Source: Solanum dulcamara (lineage: Eukaryota; Streptophyta; Magnoliopsida; Solanales; Solanaceae). From it: 64,000 nucleotides of DNA. This document shows positions 24,254 to 36,722 of the stretch, piece after piece. The translations under genes and the position numbers were made by a program. The notes under the pieces are model-generated. The model made no database searches. It had not been told where the DNA came from and worked only from the letters and a program-made list of their open reading frames with translations. Positions within the stretch are counted from its first letter, which is position 1; each line of letters begins with the position of its first letter. The stretch spans positions 52,600,001 through 52,664,000 of the forward strand of contig NC_077240.1 of NCBI RefSeq assembly GCF_947179165.1, written 5' to 3'.

Positions 24254-27064
24254 TGTCACGACCCAATGGGCGATAACATTTTCATAAACCTATAGCCCTC
24301 TTCATTTGTATCACAACATAATAGGGTACGCAAGCTGACAAGGCTGCCATAACATAATAACATATATCATATATCACATAGACCCAGCTGAATCAAACTG
24401 ACATACACAACTCACATATACATGTCTGCAGACCTCTAAAAATATAAATGACAATATATGGCGGGACAGGGCCCCCACCGTACACCCGAATAGACAAAAC
24501 AATGTCATACATCAGTGGACAGTATCAAACACTAGGCCCCGATACAATGGATCCTCTTCCAGCTGAGCTGAATGGAATCCTAAGCTGACGGACTCCCGAA
24601 ACTTGTATCTGTACCTGTGGGTATGAATGCAGCCCCCCGAGAAAGGGGGTCAGCACGACATATGTACTGAGTATGTAAAACATAACATGATACAACTGGA
24701 AGCATATCTGAAGTAGAGAAGCAGGGGATAAAATGTCAAATCAGAAACCGGTACTTGGAAAAGTAAAATCATGCATGCTCAAACTTTCAATATAGTCGTC
24801 CCTATTAGGGATCCGGTGAATCATACTTGTAGTATCAGTATCAAGTCCCGTGCCATCGTCACCTTATTACAACACATCATCATAGTATTAGTATTAGGCC
24901 CCGTTCCATCGTCACCTTATTACAACATATCATCATAGTATCAGTATTAGGCCCCAGGCCATCGTCACCTTATTACAACACATCATCATCATATATATAC
25001 ATACGGATGCTGGCCCCCTAGCGAGGGACTCGGTGAATAATCTAGTGAATTGCACGAATCTGATAACCGGCCCGAGACTCGGAGAAGAAGTGTTACAGTA
25101 TACACGAGTAGAGTAGTAAGAAACAAAACACAGTTTAAATCATTATCTGAGACTCAATGAAGTCATCAAGTGAACTATAGCCTGGAGATTAGGGCAGAAG
25201 GTATCTGACGTATACTCTCTAACTGTCACTACGGACTATGTAAAAATAAGTTTTTGGAAATCTTAGACATATACCAATGTGAAATATCTTATAGCAGTCC
25301 GAGTATTGGTTATCTCAGAGCCTTTTTTTTTTACAAACAAGAGCTTAGTCGAATCAATTATTATACAGTCATATAGAAGACTCGAAGATAGCAGCTTACT
25401 ACTTTAAAGTTTAACATTCAAAAGTGAGTGAGGGTCCTGAAGTCATATTCAGAATCTGGGAATGGAATTACCCAAAAGCTTATATCATATCTTGCTTACA
25501 TATAAGACATGCCTAAAGAGAAAAGATAGGCTTTACATACCTATACCAAAAACATACCAAGAGAAGCTTCACATACCTCTTATAGACTCCCCTTAATCGT
25601 GTTCACGTTGTTGTCCTCAAAACCTATTTAACATGGAAGTAATGCAAGTGTTAACAACCTTAGAATTTTCAGCAACTTACACTACCCACGAGTATTTATA
25701 GCATTCATCCCTTCGCTCGCCGTCTCGACTAGTTCCTTAACTAGTTAAAGCGTTAACGAAAATTGGGCAGCACCTCCCCTATAATGTGCCCTATTCAAAT
25801 TCCCAATTCCACTCCTAATACCTACAGCCAACCAACAAAAACAACCTGCAACATACATTTAAGCAATTTACACCAACAATATACAACATAACCTCCAAAC
25901 GACTCGCTCAAAATTACGATATCAAAATAGAGTTTCGAGTTTCCATTTTGCAAAACCTTTACCCGTACAAAGAGGGGGGGTCATTTGGCTGCAAACATCA
26001 GCTCCCCTAACTCATTTAGAACATATTTAGACCCTGAAAGACGCACCACACAACCAGCAGCATCCTCCACACACACAACGCCTCATTTCGACTACAATTT
26101 AACTACGACGACTTTAATTTCGATTGTTTCTACCGTCGAGCATTTCCACGATTTTTTTTAAACGTACAGCAGCCTAAGAGGTGTGTAATACACCCTATAA
26201 AAACACCATAAAGTCAAAATTTAAAGGAGAAACCTTACCTTACCCGAAATTGGACGAAACTAGCCAAAATTGTGCATCGAAACCTTTCCCAGCACGACTT
26301 GAACGCCGTGGCTGCTTGCTGTCCGATTTTTGCTGCACCAAGCCATGATTTTATACTTATAATACCTCCATATCATCATGGTATATTCTATATTATTAAT
26401 TTAAGGAACGAAATCAGGACGTACCTTGATTTTCCTCCTAGGCCATCACTCTTTTCTCTCTAAGCTCTAGGGTTTTTGTTCTTGGTTTGGCTGAAATTTG
26501 AGATAAGAATCAGCCTCTTAGTCACAATATACATGTATATAGGTGTCCTTAGGAGGTGACACGTGTCATCCCCTGAGGGTGACACATGTCCAGCCCTTAT
26601 TGGGCCACCGCATACATGCCTCCAATTAGGGGCTGCCACATGGCAGTGGGGCCCACCTCCCCCAAACAGGTGGGTCACCTGCTTGCTTGAGGTGCTGCCA
26701 TGTGTCACTCCTCCATTGGCTGCTACGTGTCACTTTTTTTTCTCCCTAGTGGGTTCATAGTCTCGTCTTATTTTAAGAGCCTATGTAATTTATGCTATGC
26801 AAGCTTGGTACGTACTCCAATAACTTTAGTATGTAAGGTTTCCAAGTTAGTAGCTTATGTAGGTAAATCGAGTCCAACGACTCACTACTTAGCCTCCAAT
26901 TCCTTCCGGATTCTTATGACTCTATTTCCAACCTTCTCTACTATGGGGTATCACATTCTCCCTTCCTTAGAGTCATTTGATAGTGCCGTAGCATATCCGG
27001 CTCACATGATTCTGTCTAAGGAACTTATAAGATATTTCCGAGTTTAAAAGTGTGGAGTGTAACA
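24254..27064 (-). repeat. 5' LTR of B2, with a 107-bp deletion near its U5 end
   Basis: 2811 bp and collinear with 16610-19560. After the first 13 bases (TGTCACGACCCAA) it jumps to TGGGCGATAACATTTT, skipping about 107 bp that the 3' LTR keeps (16623-16729). CCCA microhomology is present at the break. The 53-bp repeat array is at 24831-24986. Confidence 0.9.
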
Positions 27065-27069
27065 GTTTG

Positions 27070-27325
27070 GTATGTACTTAAGTAGCTCAAGAGTATAAGA
27101 CTTTTAAATTAGTAGCTTACGTAGGTAAATCGAGTCCTACGACTTGTTACTTGGCCTCCAACTCCTTCTGACTTCCCATGACCCTATTTCCAACCTTTCC
27201 TCTCACGGGTTATTGCATTCTTCTTTCCTTAGAGTTATGTAATAGAGTAGTAAATTATCAGAATCACTTCATAACTTCTAAGAAGCTTAAGAGACACTCC
27301 AAGCTCAAGAGTGTGGGGTGTAACA
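27070..27325 (-). repeat. 5' LTR of B1, second part
   Basis: Continues the LTR interrupted at 16609. It runs through TAGCTTACGTAGGTAAATCGAGTC and ends GTGTGGGGTGTAACA at the ATAAT duplication. Together the two parts make an LTR of about 3.06 kb. Confidence 0.88.
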
Positions 27326-27330
27326 ATAAT

Positions 27331-28875
27331 ATTGAAGCAGGATGCTGGCAAAACAGAATAATACCTGTAATAACTGCATTAGAGGTCTTCGCCTCAGATC
27401 TACCTGGTATATTATAGCATAGTTGATGGTCACCTCTAGCCTATGAAACACCGCGAGTGCCATTTTTGGATCAACCCTTGGCACCCTTGGTGCCACCTCT
27501 AGTGCCTTGTAAAGTACCTAGAACGGCTAGAGTAAAAGTAGTACGAACACCGATGTCCTGAGTCGTCCAATAGAAGGAGAACGTCTGGGAAATCTTGGGT
27601 CTTATGCCCAAAATCATCACACAAAATGTAGACTTCAAGTCTTGAACCCCGTGGAGGATAACCAAATGTGTCAATACGTCCTCCGGAGCCCGAAGAACCA
27701 CAATAACTAGCTTGACCCGATCTAGATCCTCTTGTACCATCTAAGACCTAAATAGCTGCCTTAACTGATCTACCCTGATAACCATGGGTACCTGAACCCC
27801 AATACTCCCTGCCCTTGGAGAAATGACCACCAAATTAACCCTATCGAGGGAACCTCTTGGCCCTGCCTTGTCTAGCATGCTTAATTCTCTCTATCATCCT
27901 GACATGGTCAATAACACTCTAAAAGGTACTACTAGATAGCACAAGAGAGGCTATAGCCTCCTGAACATAACCAGCGAATCCCTTCACTATCTTGCAAATC
28001 CGCTCAAACTCAGAGGGGATACTTGACATAGCATAATGAGAAAACTCATGAAAGTGAGCCTCGTACTCAGATATGGATAGGGAGCGCTACTCCAATCTAT
28101 CAAACTCATACCTCTGCTGATCACGGAGGCTAAAAGGCACGAACTTCTCAAGAAACACCTCTAAAAATAGCTTCCAACTTATCATAGCAGAACCAACAAG
28201 CCTACGAGCAATAATTGATCTCCACCACTCCTTGGCCACCCTTGTAAATTGATATGGAGTGTAAGATACTCCATGTGCCTCAAGTATACCCAGGTTGAAT
28301 AACCTGTTCAGGCACTCAGTCAAAAAGTCATAAGCCTTCTCCCCGATCATACCATCAAATTTGGGAGGCTCCAATCTAACAAATCTCTCAAAGCTCTTTT
28401 ACTTAGCTACCTATATGGCAGCACTAATAGAAACTGGTAGAGCTGCAAATCTTGGAGGTACGATGGAAGGCACACAAGAAGAACCCAAAATCGGAAATCC
28501 AATACTAGGCCCCTAAACTGGTGGCATAGTACCAACTGCGATAGGAAAGCCTGAACTACCTAGGAGAACAGCAAGAGTCAGAGCACCATCCAACCTAGAA
28601 AATAGTCTAAACAATAACTCATGAAGCATCAGATCACTTTTTGGGACCGTAGGAGGCTGGGCTAGCCCCTGCTCCTTAGTCTACTGCTCATAATCATCTT
28701 TTTGCTCATATACAGGCTTAGGTGATAGCTCTCTAGATCATTTGCAAGTGGGGGCCTCTCCTCTCAGTCGGCCTAATCCCCTAATTCTACCACGTCCTCT
28801 TGTTCGGCGTCGAGTTGGGGCTCGAGCAGCAGGTACAGCCTTACCCTTGATGACTCTGGCTCTCTTCCTCACCAT
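27331..28875 (-). pseudogene. gag (and start of protease) remnant of element A
   Basis: A minus-strand start codon at 28873-28875 opens MVRKRARVIKGKAVPAAR, a basic N-terminus usual for these gags. The gag core at 28087-28374 begins MEPPKFDGMIGEKAYDFLTE and includes the KEWWRS and FLEKFVPFSLRDQQ motifs. The zinc-knuckle region at about 27580-27625 reads CDDFGHKTQDFP, with Cys positions lost. Stops and frameshifts break the frame at several points. The frame runs to the ATAAT duplication, where the B1 insertion separates it from the protease at 7778. Confidence 0.83.
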
Positions 28876-29067
28876 CTGTATAGAAGGAATAGATTAGAGG
28901 TATACAACACTTGATATGAATAACTCGCATGAAAGAAATCAAAAGAAGGAATTTCTCATAAAAAGTATCTTATTGCCTCTCGAAGCTAAGTATGGATGTA
29001 TAGGTACTGATCCACAATACTCTACTAGACACCCTACTCTTTAAGTTATGAGACCGGTGAACTAACA

Positions 29068-29078
29068 CTCTGATACCA
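29068..29078 (-). other. Primer-binding site of element A
   Basis: The minus strand reads TGGTATCAGAG just inside the LTR end (TGACA then AAT). It matches an initiator Met-tRNA primer. Confidence 0.85.
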
Positions 29079-29081
29079 ATT

Positions 29082-31742
29082 TGTCACGACCTAAAAGTTG
29101 AGGTCATAATAGCACACATCCTTAATCTCATTCCGATGTGTAAGCCTAAAAGTAAAAACATATGAGACTCCCAAAAAGGAAGTCAAGCCACAAATAAATG
29201 TAATAAAAGGACAACATAGAAATTATCCCAAAACCTGGTATCATAAGTTTAATAGTATCTAATATAAATTTGAGTTTGAATATATAATATAAGTCTATGT
29301 TTATAGTAAAGATTGGAAAAGAAAGATGGAACAAGTGGTGATCCAGATCCTAAGATCTTACCACTGATCCGATGATGATATATCTACTAGAACGCAACTG
29401 CCATGCTGGATACCCTAGCTAGAATCTATATCAAAAGGGACACAAAAGTAGGGGTGAGTACAAGCCACATGTACTCAGTAGGTTTAACCGACTAAGTATA
29501 AAGAATTAATCAAACCTATGAAATAAACTAAGAAACGATTTCACATACATGCATAAAGGTCCCACTCCAGCTATGCTGCCGCCAATTTATATAGAAAGAA
29601 GCAATTAAAGTAAACACATAAATATAATTCAACATCACAATTAAATAGATAGGTCAAGTATCACATATATCAATGCAATGTAATACAATATGATGACACA
29701 ATGTTATGATGGTATGGTTGGATCAAGGCTGTCGCACAACTTGTCATATACACCTGCCGAGCTATGCTACCAAGTATGACCCATAGGGGTACCATAAACC
29801 ATATACCTCATCATAATCTCAATGTATCAACTACCTCACCACCCAACTTATGGCCAAGGACTCATGATACTGATGTCTCTTTCACTTACGACCTAACTCG
29901 GTCAAGGATGTAGAAAATATGCCATATTTTCTTTCTCAAAAAGGATTTCCACAGTTCTCAACTTTTCAATGATCAATGATAATATGAATGGGGATGAATT
30001 CATTCACAACACGTAAGGCATGAAGGCAATATTCAACTCAACATGTGATACAAGATTTAAAGTTCTTAAAACTCAACCTAAGCATGATAGTCACCCTCAA
30101 TAGACTATAATAGGAAGGAAGTACCTCAAATTAAGTGTTCACCCATTTTCAACAATATTTCAACTCCTCAAATAGGCATTACAAATGAAATAGTCCCCTC
30201 ACGCCTCTCTTACAGATAAGTCATGAATCACATATAGTCAAAATAGATAACTTAGCAAATAAGGCACCCACAAGGGCATCATAAAGTAATTAACAGTCAA
30301 AACTATACTAAAACCCTCATCCCAAAGTCTATAATATAAAATCAACTAATTACCCCAACTTACACTAACAAGAATAGCCAAACCTTTCTCAATTACCAAA
30401 ATCGCACTCGAATGCTCTGTCAGATGAACAACCCTCGAATTCAATGCATAAAATAACAACCCACTATCAAGAATGAAAAGTACACATCAAAAGGAGTACA
30501 ATGACACCCATATTTGTAGGTTTCAGAATCAGGATTAAAATAGTTCAAGAATTGATCATTTTCCAAAAGGGTCGAATCTAGAAATTTCTTGTAAAATCAT
30601 GTTCTACTAGTAATAAGGAACTCATGGTTTAAAAAACCATAAAAAATGAGTACAAAATGAGTTAGAAATTATTATTTTCCTTAAATTCGAGCTACGAAAG
30701 AAACATGAAGTTTTGGGGTTTGAAACTAAAAATTAATGTTTGGAATGGCCATAAGTATAATGAAAAAGGAAGGTTTTAGGTTAAAACTCACTTACCCAAT
30801 AATTTTACTCAAAAACCACTTCTCAAATTGCCTCTCCAAGCTTGAAAGACTCAACAATGGAGGAAATGGTGTTTTCCCCGAAGTTGAACACTATTCATGG
30901 TATAATGTACATCGCGATCGCGATCCACTAATGCTCGCAATTGCAAAGAACATGGGATAGAAAAGACCATCGCGACCATGAACCACCCCTTGTGATTGCA
31001 AATATAACTATCCTGACACATCGCAATCGCATTCCGTAAGGTCGCGATCGTGATGAAAAAAAGTAGTTGAACTAGAAACCAGAGAACCCCAAACTCAAAT
31101 TCTCCAATCGGACCATCAGGATTCATTTGGAATCCCATATATACAAACCTTATATGCAATTCTACTAAATTGGATGTTCTGGACTTAATGGAACCATCAG
31201 AATTTAAATTCGAGTTCTCCTTGACATAAAATCTGATAAGTCACAACTTAACTAGTTTTGAGACTTGAAATACTCACAATACCCTCAAAACCTCTAAAAT
31301 TACAATGAAACTATTTTTAGCGTTAGAATTACCCCCTAAAACCATTGAAGTCATCAAAAATCCAATTTGAGTCTCCAAACTTGATTTGTTGACCAAAGTC
31401 AAAGTTAGCTCATTTAAAACTACACTTTCCATCTTGGGACCTCCAATTCACATATCAATCCCAAATCTGATTCTGACGACTCTTCTAGACTAATTTCCAC
31501 AATTTGAAGCTGATGGATTTAACATAATTCCGTTAGAAGACCCATAGTTTTGGTTGGTACCAAAAATTTCTTTTTAGTAACTTAACTCCTTAAAACTCAA
31601 AAACATACTCAATTCACAAACTATTAAGATTTTGACATATTCAACTACACAAGTTGATCAAATAACACTTAGGGGCACTAACGAGAGGGGTAAAATGATA
31701 ATTTTGCAAAAATATTTGAAAATGACCCTCAAGGTCATTACA
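29082..31742 (-). repeat. 5' LTR of element A
   Basis: 2661 bp and collinear with 1651-4369. It has the same TCGCGATCGCGA-type cluster (about 30911-31055) and the same end GAGAGGGGTAAAATG...CATTACA. It carries no coding capacity. Confidence 0.88.
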
Positions 31743-31747
31743 AATAC

Positions 31748-32620
31748 TGACACTCCTATTGACTCAGTTTTAGTGGTTAGAGAGTATCCTGATGTGTTCC
31801 CTACCAATTTACCTTGTCTTTTTCTTGATGGTGATATTGATTTTGGCATTTATTTTATGTTTGGAACACAACCAGTTTCTATCCCACCCTATCAGATGGC
31901 TCCAGGTGAGTTGAGAGAGCTTAAGGAGTAGCTCCAAGTTCTTCTGAGTAAGGGATTCATTGGACCTAGTGTGTCTCCTTGGAGTGCTCCCATCTTGTTC
32001 ATGAAAAATAAGGATGGTGTCTTATGTATGTGTATTGACTACAAGCAGCTGAATAAAGTGAATATCAAAATATGTGTCTATACTGTGGATTGATAACTTA
32101 GTTGACCATCTTTAGGATGAAGCAATGTTCTCTAAGATAGACTTGAGATCAGGCTACCACTAGTTGAGGAGGGAGACATACATCCCTAAGACTGCCTTTA
32201 GGACCCGATACGATCCCACTATGAGTTTTTAGTCATGTCTTTTGGGTTGACTAATATCATGTGTTCAGATCCTACTTAGACTCCTTTGTGATAGTGTTCA
32301 TTCGACGCTATTCTAATTTACTCTAGGAGTAGGGAGTGGTATGAGAAGCATTTGAGGATTGTACTCCAGATCTTGCAAGATCAGCAGTTGTATGCCAAAT
32401 TCACTAAGTACGAGTTTTGTCTTTATTCTATAGAATTCTTGAGGCATGTGGTGTCCAAGTATAGGATTAGCATGGATCTAACGAAGGTTGCCGGAGTTTG
32501 TGACTAGGCCAGACCTACTTCTCCTATTGAGGTTCACAGTTTCATCCATTTAACAGAATACTACAGATAGTTTGTAGAGGGGTTTTCTTCTATAGAAGCA
32601 CATCTGACTAGATTGATTCA
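31748..32620 (+). pseudogene. reverse transcriptase remnant of element H
   Basis: Resumes the frame lost at 1650: VVREYPDVFPTNLPCLF, then VSIPPYQMAPGELRELKE, a stop at 31929, [19 protein letters not shown] and [13 protein letters not shown]. The catalytic YxDD region near 32295-32325 needs a one-base shift to read and has Ala in the second Asp position (FIDA). YAKFTKYEF and FVEGFSSIEAHLTRL follow. Many stops and shifts; inactive. Confidence 0.83.
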
Positions 32621-33040
32621 GAAGAATGTCCCTTTCAAGTGGTCTGACGAGTGTGAGGCGAGTTTTTTGAAGCTCAAGGCATTATTGACTTCAACGTCGA
32701 TTCTGACTTTTCTAATTGATAGCCATAGGTTTATGGTCTATTGTGATTCTTTTAGTGTTGGCCTGTGTTGTTTTTTAATGCAGAAGGGTAGAGTTATTGC
32801 CTATGCTTCTATGCAGCTAAAGCTTTACAAGAAGAACTACCCCACTCATGACTTAGAGTTGGTAGAAGTAGTCTTCGTAGTGATGATTTCGAGGCATTAT
32901 CTGTGTGGAGTTCACTATGAGGTATTTACTGACCATTATAGTCTTCAGTATATCTTCAGCCAAAGAGACCTTAATATGAGACAGGGCATGTGGTTGGAGT
33001 TATTGAAGGATTATGACCTCTAGATTTTTTATCACCCGGG
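32601..33040 (+). pseudogene. RNase H remnant of element H
   Basis: The open piece at 32613-33023 begins MIQKNVPFKWSDECEASFLK. It keeps YCDSFSVGLCCFLMQKG, THDLELVEVVF and FTDHYSLQYI, so the Asp, Glu and Asp positions of the Ty3/gypsy RNase H are still visible. A stop after KDYDL separates it from the integrase N-terminus. This is the longest surviving coding block of H. Confidence 0.83.
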
Positions 33041-33543
33041 TAAGGCAAATGTGGTGGCAGATTCCTTGAGCTGGAAGGATGTGAGTATGGGTAGTTTGGA
33101 TTACTTAGCAGAAAAGGAGCGACCTATGGCCTCAGATATTTAATCCCTAGCCAATCAGATGGTTAGACTTGATATTTTTGAGCCGGGCAGGTTACGTCCC
33201 TGTGTGGAGGCTAGATCTTCCTTTATGGAGCAAATTTGGGCACAACAATTTGATGATCCATAGTTGAGAAGGATTTGATATAGGGTGCTCAGAGGCTAGT
33301 CAATGAAGGAAACCTTAGATCCTGAGGGTTTTTTGAGTATTGAGGGTTATATTTGTGTTCCTAGAGTTGGGGAATTGGTTAGGTTGATTATGGAGAAGGC
33401 CGATTGTTCTAGATATTATATTCATCCTAGTACAGCCAATATGTATCATGATCTGAGGTAGTACTATTAATGGTATAGAATGACGAGAGACATTTCTACT
33501 TTTATGGCTAGGTGCTTGAACTATCAACAAGTGAAGTACAAGC
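33041..33543 (+). pseudogene. integrase N-terminal remnant of element H
   Basis: Frame segments read YHPGKANVVADSLS, GYICVPRVGELVRLIMEKA, then the zinc-binding region IHPSTANMYHDL and CLNYQQVKYKHK. The last Cys of the HHCC finger is Tyr. Several stops occur (about 33022, 33142, 33262 and 33460). The frame is cut at 33548 by a solo LTR and resumes at 36718. Confidence 0.8.
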
Positions 33544-33548
33544 ACAAA
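33544..33548. repeat. Target-site duplication ACAAA, left of solo LTR
   Basis: ACAAA precedes TGTTACACCCC and is repeated exactly at 36718-36722 after GGTCGTGACA. Confidence 0.92.
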
Positions 33549-36500
33549 TGTTACACCCCACACTTTTAAACTCGGAATGTCTCATAAGTTCCTTGGACAT
33601 TATCATATGAGCCGGATATGCTACAACACTATCTAACGACTTTAAGGAAGGGAGAATGTGATACCCCATAGTAGAGAAGGTTGGAAATAGAGTCATAAGA
33701 ATCCGGAGGGAATTAGAGGCAAAGTAATGAGTCGTAGGACTCGATTTACCTACGTGAGTTACTAATGTAAAAGTCTTATATACTTGAGCTACTGGAGGAC
33801 ATACCAAGCTTACGTAGCAAGGATTACACGGGTTCTTAAAATAAGACGAGATGACGAACCCATGAGGGAGAAAAGAAAGTGACACGTGGCAGCCTAGGAA
33901 GGTGACATGTGGCAGCACCTCAAGCAGGCAGGTGACCCACCTGCTTGGGGTCAAGTAGGTGACCCACCTGCTTGGGGGTGGTGGACCCCACTGCCACATG
34001 GCAGCACCCTATTGGCAGCTTAGTTGAGATGGCCTAATAAGGGCTTGACACGTGTCACCCTTAGGGGCTGACACGTGTCACCCTTAGGGGCTGACACATG
34101 TCAGCTTAGATATATATGTATTATGTGACTCTTAACTTGTTCTTTATCCAAAATCAGCCAAGAGAATAGAGTGAAAACGTGAGAGGAAGAGGCAGCCATG
34201 GTTTGAGAAGTTTAAGGTAAGCTTACCAATTTTCCTCTGTGAATTAATTATCTACGATGTTCCTCAACCACGTGGATATGTATATATGTATATTACGATA
34301 TCTAAGGAATCATCTCTTCATCTTTACGTCTAGAAAAGTGAAAGAAAGAAGAGGAAAAAATGTTGGAGACAAGAAAAGAGTGGCTACGGGTTAGGCCCTT
34401 TGGAGGTAAGCCTCTGAGTTTCATTCCGTGAATTAATTGATTATGGTATCCCGAAGTTATATAAAGATGTTTAATAACAAGAAATTCTAATTTGGGGCAG
34501 CAAGGAAGTCATACAAACAGTCCACATAATTTCAGAGCGTCTAGAGAAGTTCCGAGGTGCGTCTTGGGAGATTGTGGCCTATTTCGGGTAAGGTAAGGTT
34601 TCTCCTTTTAATTTGAACTTTATGGTGTTATTATGGAGTGTGTTATATTCCTTGTGTGTGGCTGTAAACGTAAAAATGATATAGGAATGCTTGACGTTGG
34701 AGACAATCCAAATTGTAGTCGCTATAGTTAAATTGTCGTCGAAGTGAAGTATTAGGCTTGTGGTGTGCTGTTGCAGGTGTGGGGGGGGGGATGTTGCAGG
34801 GCCTAAATGTATTCAAAAAAGGGTGTGGGTATAGAAGGTTTCAGCTACACGACCCCTTGTTTCGTATAATTAATGGGGTTACAAAATAAAGGCTAGACAC
34901 CCTATTTTTACATCGTAATTTCGAGCAAGTCGTTTAGAGGTTATGTTGTATATTGTTGGTGTGAATTGCCTTAACTTATGTTGCAGGTTGTTGTTTCTGG
35001 TTGGATTTAGTTATTAGGAGTATAATTGGAAATTCGTATAGGGCACATTATAGGGGAGGTGCTGCCCAATTTTCGTTAACGCCTTACCTAATTAAAGAAC
35101 TAGTCGAAGAGACGGGCAAGGAAATAGATTCCAGGAATGCTAAGGTGCAACCTAAGAGGCTGGAAAGCTAAGAATGGTTGATATTCGTATTACTTTCATG
35201 TTGAATAGGTTCAAAGGACGACGAGGCGAACAGGATAAAGAGTAACTCACAAGAGGTATGTAAAGATTTCTCTTGGTATGTTTTGGTATAAGTACGTACA
35301 GCTACCTCTCATTTCCCTTGATATGTATTTGGTACGAAAATGATATTATGATGCCATAGTGTTTCACCGAGCCCCATAATGGGCCGGGTACGAAATATGT
35401 ATATACAGATCACCTGAAGGAAAGTACAGACTACATAGAGCCTATTTTGTTTCTTCTTTTGGGCTTGTCTTTGTCTTAGTTCTAAGTTTAATAAGATCTG
35501 AGCTCCAGGGTAACTCCATTCTTAAACATCTCTTATTTACTTCTGAATATTGAACTCCTATAGTAGTTGAACTATTTTCCTGGAAAATTTTATACGTTAA
35601 AAAGGTAACAAATGTACAGGCTCTACGTCCTAAAGACTATAAGGTAACAAGTATTTCTGATTCCATAAATGATTTGGCCCTATGTTAATACATGTCTAGG
35701 GTCCCCGAGAATTACTTTTGAGGCAGCCCATAATGGAATTTAGAGGATACTCGAGATGACTACACCGTTGCTCGGGTCCTAAAACAAAAGCTTAACTTTC
35801 TTATTTTGTCGAGTCTCTTATAATGATTTAAATTGTATATAGTTACTCACTACTCTACTCGTGTATACTGTAACCCTTCTTTCACTGATTCCCAGGCCGG
35901 GTACGTTATCGTGCACAACTCACTGCATTGTCCACCGAGCCCCTCACTAGAGGGCCGGGTACGTATGTATAAAGATATGATGATGTGTTGTAATAAGGTG
36001 GTGATGACGCCAGGCCTATGATGACCCTATAGATGTGATTCCCCGGATCCCTGAAAGGGCTGGATATATTGTATAAATTGAGCATGCATGCTTTCATGAT
36101 TCACAAAGTACAGGTACAGGTTTCCAATTTTTATATTTAGCCCCTGCTTCTCCACTTCAGATATGCTTCTAGTGGCATTATGTTATGTTTTACATATTCA
36201 GTACATATGTCGTACTGACCCCCCTTTCTTCGAGGGGCTGTGTTTCATGCCCTTAGGTATAGGTACAGGTTTTGGGAATCCATCAGCTTAGGATTCCATT
36301 CAGCTCAGTTGGAAGAGGCTCCATTGTATCAAAGCCTAGTTATTTATACGGACCATTGATGTGTAAAATTGTTGTGTCTATTTAGGGGTACAACGGAGGA
36401 CCTGTCCCACCATATGTTGTCGTTGATATTTTTAGAAGTCTGCAGACATGTATATGTGGGTTGTGTATGTCAGTTTGATTCAGTTGGGTCTACATGATAT

Positions 36501-36717
36501 ATGAAGTATCTTATTATTCTTTCGAAGCCTTGTCGGCTTGCGTGCCCTTTCATGTTGTGATACAAACGAAAAGGGTTACAGGTTTATGAAAATATTATTG
36601 CCCAGTGGGGCTCTGTTACATGATATTGTTTTATTTACAGTTCAATGTGACCACATCTGATAGATATGTATACAGAGGGTCTGGCCCAGTCGCGACCTAC
36701 AGGGTTGGGTCGTGACA
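33549..36717 (+). mobile_element. Solo LTR of the B family (plus strand)
   Basis: A single 3169-bp LTR from TGTTACACCCCACACTT to GGGTTGGGTCGTGACA, flanked by identical ACAAA repeats, with no internal sequence. This is the product of LTR-LTR recombination. It carries the duplicated splice-donor/ATTAATT block (GTAAGC at 34217 and 34406, about 189 bp apart) and three CACGTG motifs (33883, 34049, 34072) upstream of a TATATAT run at about 34111. It interrupts the integrase of H. Confidence 0.93.
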
Positions 36718-36722
36718 ACAAA

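Larger units (their letters stand above)
16610..27064 (-). mobile_element. Element B2: B-family element inserted in the 5' LTR of B1
   Basis: A minus-strand element of 10455 bp with LTRs 16610-19560 and 24254-27064, a polypurine tract, a primer site and a long internal region. The target duplication is GTTTC (16605-16609) and GTTTG (27065-27069), with one mismatch. The uninterrupted allele in sister LTRs reads AAGTTTGGTATG-like sequence at this point, so GTTTG is ancestral. The insertion is younger than B1, in which it lies. Confidence 0.88.
7784..27325 (-). mobile_element. Element B1: large-LTR gypsy derivative in the protease of A, itself split by B2
   Basis: A minus-strand B-family element bounded by ATAAT duplications. 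Order in plus coordinates: truncated 3' LTR (7784-10678), internal region (10679-13805), 5' LTR in two parts (13806-16609 and 27070-27325) around B2. Only integrase scraps remain inside. The junction at about 10678 lost the LTR start (about 120 bp), the polypurine tract and the integrase tail, so the copy cannot move. Confidence 0.85.
1651..31742 (-). mobile_element. Element A: Tekay/Del-like chromovirus, split by nested insertions
   Basis: A minus-strand Ty3/gypsy element with two related LTRs (1651-4369 and 29082-31742), gag next to the right LTR, and protease-RT-RNase H-integrase-chromodomain next to the left LTR. The B1/B2 nest (7784-27325) separates the two halves. LTR termini read TGTAATG...CGTGACA. 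The flanks AGTGT (1646-1650) and AATAC (31743-31747) occupy the target-duplication positions but differ at three bases, all transitions. In samples read by eye the LTRs differ at roughly one base in eight, so the insertion is old. The clade call rests on integrase plus chromodomain order and the primer site. Confidence 0.85.
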
